In this document: piece by piece, positions 62,704 through 64,000 of the stretch
Position numbering within the stretch: the first letter of the stretch is position 1
Layout: every line of letters begins with the position of its first letter
From: Rhizobium grahamii CCGE 502
GTDB lineage: Bacteria; Pseudomonadota; Alphaproteobacteria; Rhizobiales; Rhizobiaceae
Assembly: GCF_000298315.2 (NCBI RefSeq)
Contig: NZ_AEYE02000005.1
Span: 1 to 64,000, forward strand
Length of the DNA stretch: 64,000 nucleotides
Reading direction: 5' to 3'
Notes under the pieces: model-generated
What the model was told of the DNA's origin: nothing
What the model saw: only the letters and a program-made list of their open reading frames with translations
Databases searched by the model: none
Translations under genes and position numbers: made by a program

Positions 62704-64000
62704 CTACCGCTCCGAGACGCCCGCCAATCTCAATCCGTCGAGGACGCCGGCGATGCGATCCGGATATTTGCCGGCCTGGCCGGCGCGGATACGCTCGATC
62801 GTGATATCGGGTGTCAGTCGTCTCAACGCTGCAAGATGACGATGGGCTTCCTCCATGCGTCCGAGATGCGCGCTCGCAGCAATGAGAACCCACAACGTCG
62901 CTTCGAAATTCGGATTGCTGGCAAGTGCCCTCGACGCCCAAGCGACGGCCTGACCATACTCTCCAAGGACGACATGGGCATGTGCGATACCGCAAAGCGA
63001 GAAATGTGCGCCCCGATCGCCGGGCGTTAGCCGATTGGCCCTGTGGAAGTGGCTGAGCGCATCGCTGATGTTGCCGCAATGAAGGTGCCCGACGCCCGCT
63101 CTGACAACCGCCATCGGATTGTTGGGATTGGATTCGGCGGCCGCCTGCAGAACCGCGAGCCCCCAATCATAGTCCTTCACCGTCTGCATCAAGGCGACGC
63201 CGCAGTGGGCCATGACCATGGCGTCACCCGCGCCGTGCTCCAGCGCCTTCCGGGCCAGCGCGGCACATGCTCCCACATCGTCGTCGGTGAGCGCGGGCCA
63301 GCCCATCGTGTAGCGATGCTCAAGCGCCCATGCGGCATGGGCAAGCAGCTGCGCGTTGTCCGGCTCGACCGCAAGCCCTTGCATGAGAAGGGCATAGGCG
63401 GCCGCGTTGTCGCTTTCAATTTCCGTCGAGATCTTCGCCAGTGCCTGCAGGTAGATGTCGTAGATGGCGACGCTTCCGGGCCGGTCGCGCCGTGATCGCT
63501 CGATCTCGGCCGTCTGGATCAGCGGTTCGATCAGCGTCGCGACGCGTTCGGTGATGCGATCCTGAAAATCGAATATCTCGTCCAGGGTGCCATCGAAGGT
63601 CTGCGCCCACATATGTGTTCCGCCTTGACCTTCGACGAGTTCTGCGACGATGCGCAGCCGGTTACCCGACTGCCGGATGCTCCCTTCGAGCACGTAGCTG
63701 ACGCCGAGTTGTGCGGCGATCTTTCTGACATCCATTCCCCGGTAGGCGAAGGAGCAGTCCCGGGCGATCACGGCAAAGCTTCGGAACCGGCTTAAGGCCG
63801 CTATGATCTCGTCGACGATCCCGTCGGCAAAATAATCCTGCCTGGGATCGCCGCTGAGATTGCTGAAGGGCAGGACTGCAAGTGCCGGCCGCAGCTCCTG
63901 GGTCGCAACCGCTTTCGCCTCCACGTTTGTCGGCATGAAGCGGTAGCCGGCGCGCGGCACCGTCGCGATCCACTCCTGCCCATCGGGCGCCGGGCCAAGC
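62704..64000 (-). CDS. Winged-helix/TolB-like/TPR regulator, partial (N-terminus beyond window)
   Basis: The frame runs off the right end of the window. The visible N-terminal piece reads GQEWIATVPRAGYRFMPTN, the end of an OmpR/CadC-type winged helix. A TolB-like segment follows (ALAVLPFSNLSGDPRQDYFA, DEIIAALSRFRSFAVIARD) and then TPR-like repeats, for example AVVRAGVGHLHCGNISDALS and RALASNPNFEATLWVLIAAS. Such proteins are soluble or membrane-linked transcription factors or adenylate-cyclase-related regulators in rhizobia; the missing part would contain the DNA-binding helices. Its target is unknown. Confidence 0.85.
   Translation of the reverse strand, partial: LGPAPDGQEWIATVPRAGYRFMPTNVEAKAVATQELRPALAVLPFSNLSGDPRQDYFADGIVDEIIAALSRFRSFAVIARDCSFAYRGMDVRKIAAQLGVSYVLEGSIRQSGNRLRIVAELVEGQGGTHMWAQTFDGTLDEIFDFQDRITERVATLIEPLIQTAEIERSRRDRPGSVAIYDIYLQALAKISTEIESDNAAAYALLMQGLAVEPDNAQLLAHAAWALEHRYTMGWPALTDDDVGACAALARKALEHGAGDAMVMAHCGVALMQTVKDYDWGLAVLQAAAESNPNNPMAVVRAGVGHLHCGNISDALSHFHRANRLTPGDRGAHFSLCGIAHAHVVLGEYGQAVAWASRALASNPNFEATLWVLIAASAHLGRMEEAHRHLAALRRLTPDITIERIRAGQAGKYPDRIAGVLDGLRLAGVSER

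Noticed and set aside
62375-63166. A 263-codon minus-strand frame over the end of the TPR regulator
   Set aside because: Upstream of 62602 it is a shadow of the regulator; only the last 75 codons have their own start and ribosome site.

Overview
The window is a stretch of chromosome from an alphaproteobacterium, most likely a member of the Rhizobiaceae (Rhizobium/Ensifer type). This rests on high GC content, rhizobial housekeeping genes and gene order, an F0 ATP-synthase operon (atpI-B-E-F'-F) separated from F1, MutL with an endonuclease motif, and alphaproteobacterial regulatory signals: a CIRCE element, a GTTC-N7-GTTC type SOS box and a TTAA-N7-TTAA CtrA box. No tRNA, rRNA, insertion sequence, prophage or CRISPR array was seen. 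Almost all of the sequence is ordinary core genome.

Layout: 1-770 groEL (cut off by the window edge) and groES under a CIRCE-controlled promoter. 972-9368 chromate transporter, HAD phosphatase, ribF, a monocarboxylate-type symporter with its small partner, and ileS. 9502-14473 lipoproteins, tadA, an rluB-type pseudouridine synthase with a broken low-complexity tail, rsmD and a patatin-like hydrolase. 14618-23214 an unknown gene, a Kef-type antiporter, pmbA, and a lipopolysaccharide-core block (inositol phosphatase family, DUF4170, waaA, HAD, lpxK). 23284-28475 mutL, divergent from a PAS-PAS-receiver protein followed by a GGDEF-EAL protein. 28535-33535 a PRC-barrel protein and a galactose/galactonate catabolic operon with its IclR regulator. 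33734-40753 a LuxR solo, a 500-base non-coding region with strong hairpins, mrp, corA, kup and a cell-wall hydrolase. 41036-43703 the F0 operon. 43785-51345 rnhB, a radical-SAM protein beside an SOS box, a short glycosyltransferase-like gene, moaB, ispE, a TPR protein and a polyprenyl diphosphate synthase. 51454-62268 DUF2007, a methyltransferase, mntH, sppA, glyQ, lemA, an unusual EPSP synthase, DUF2207, purD and an HPE1-like secreted protein. 62375-64000 a small gene and the truncated end of a winged-helix/TPR regulator.

I did not find a convincing new multi-gene system. The best leads are the SOS box next to the photoproduct-lyase-like radical-SAM gene, the CtrA box in front of the kinase-less PAS-PAS-receiver protein and its c-di-GMP neighbour, the EPSP synthase with a substituted glyphosate loop lying between lemA and DUF2207, the structured non-coding region upstream of mrp, and the frameshift in the rluB tail. 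Several small genes (14324, 56093, 62375) are proposed from codon and ribosome-site evidence alone.
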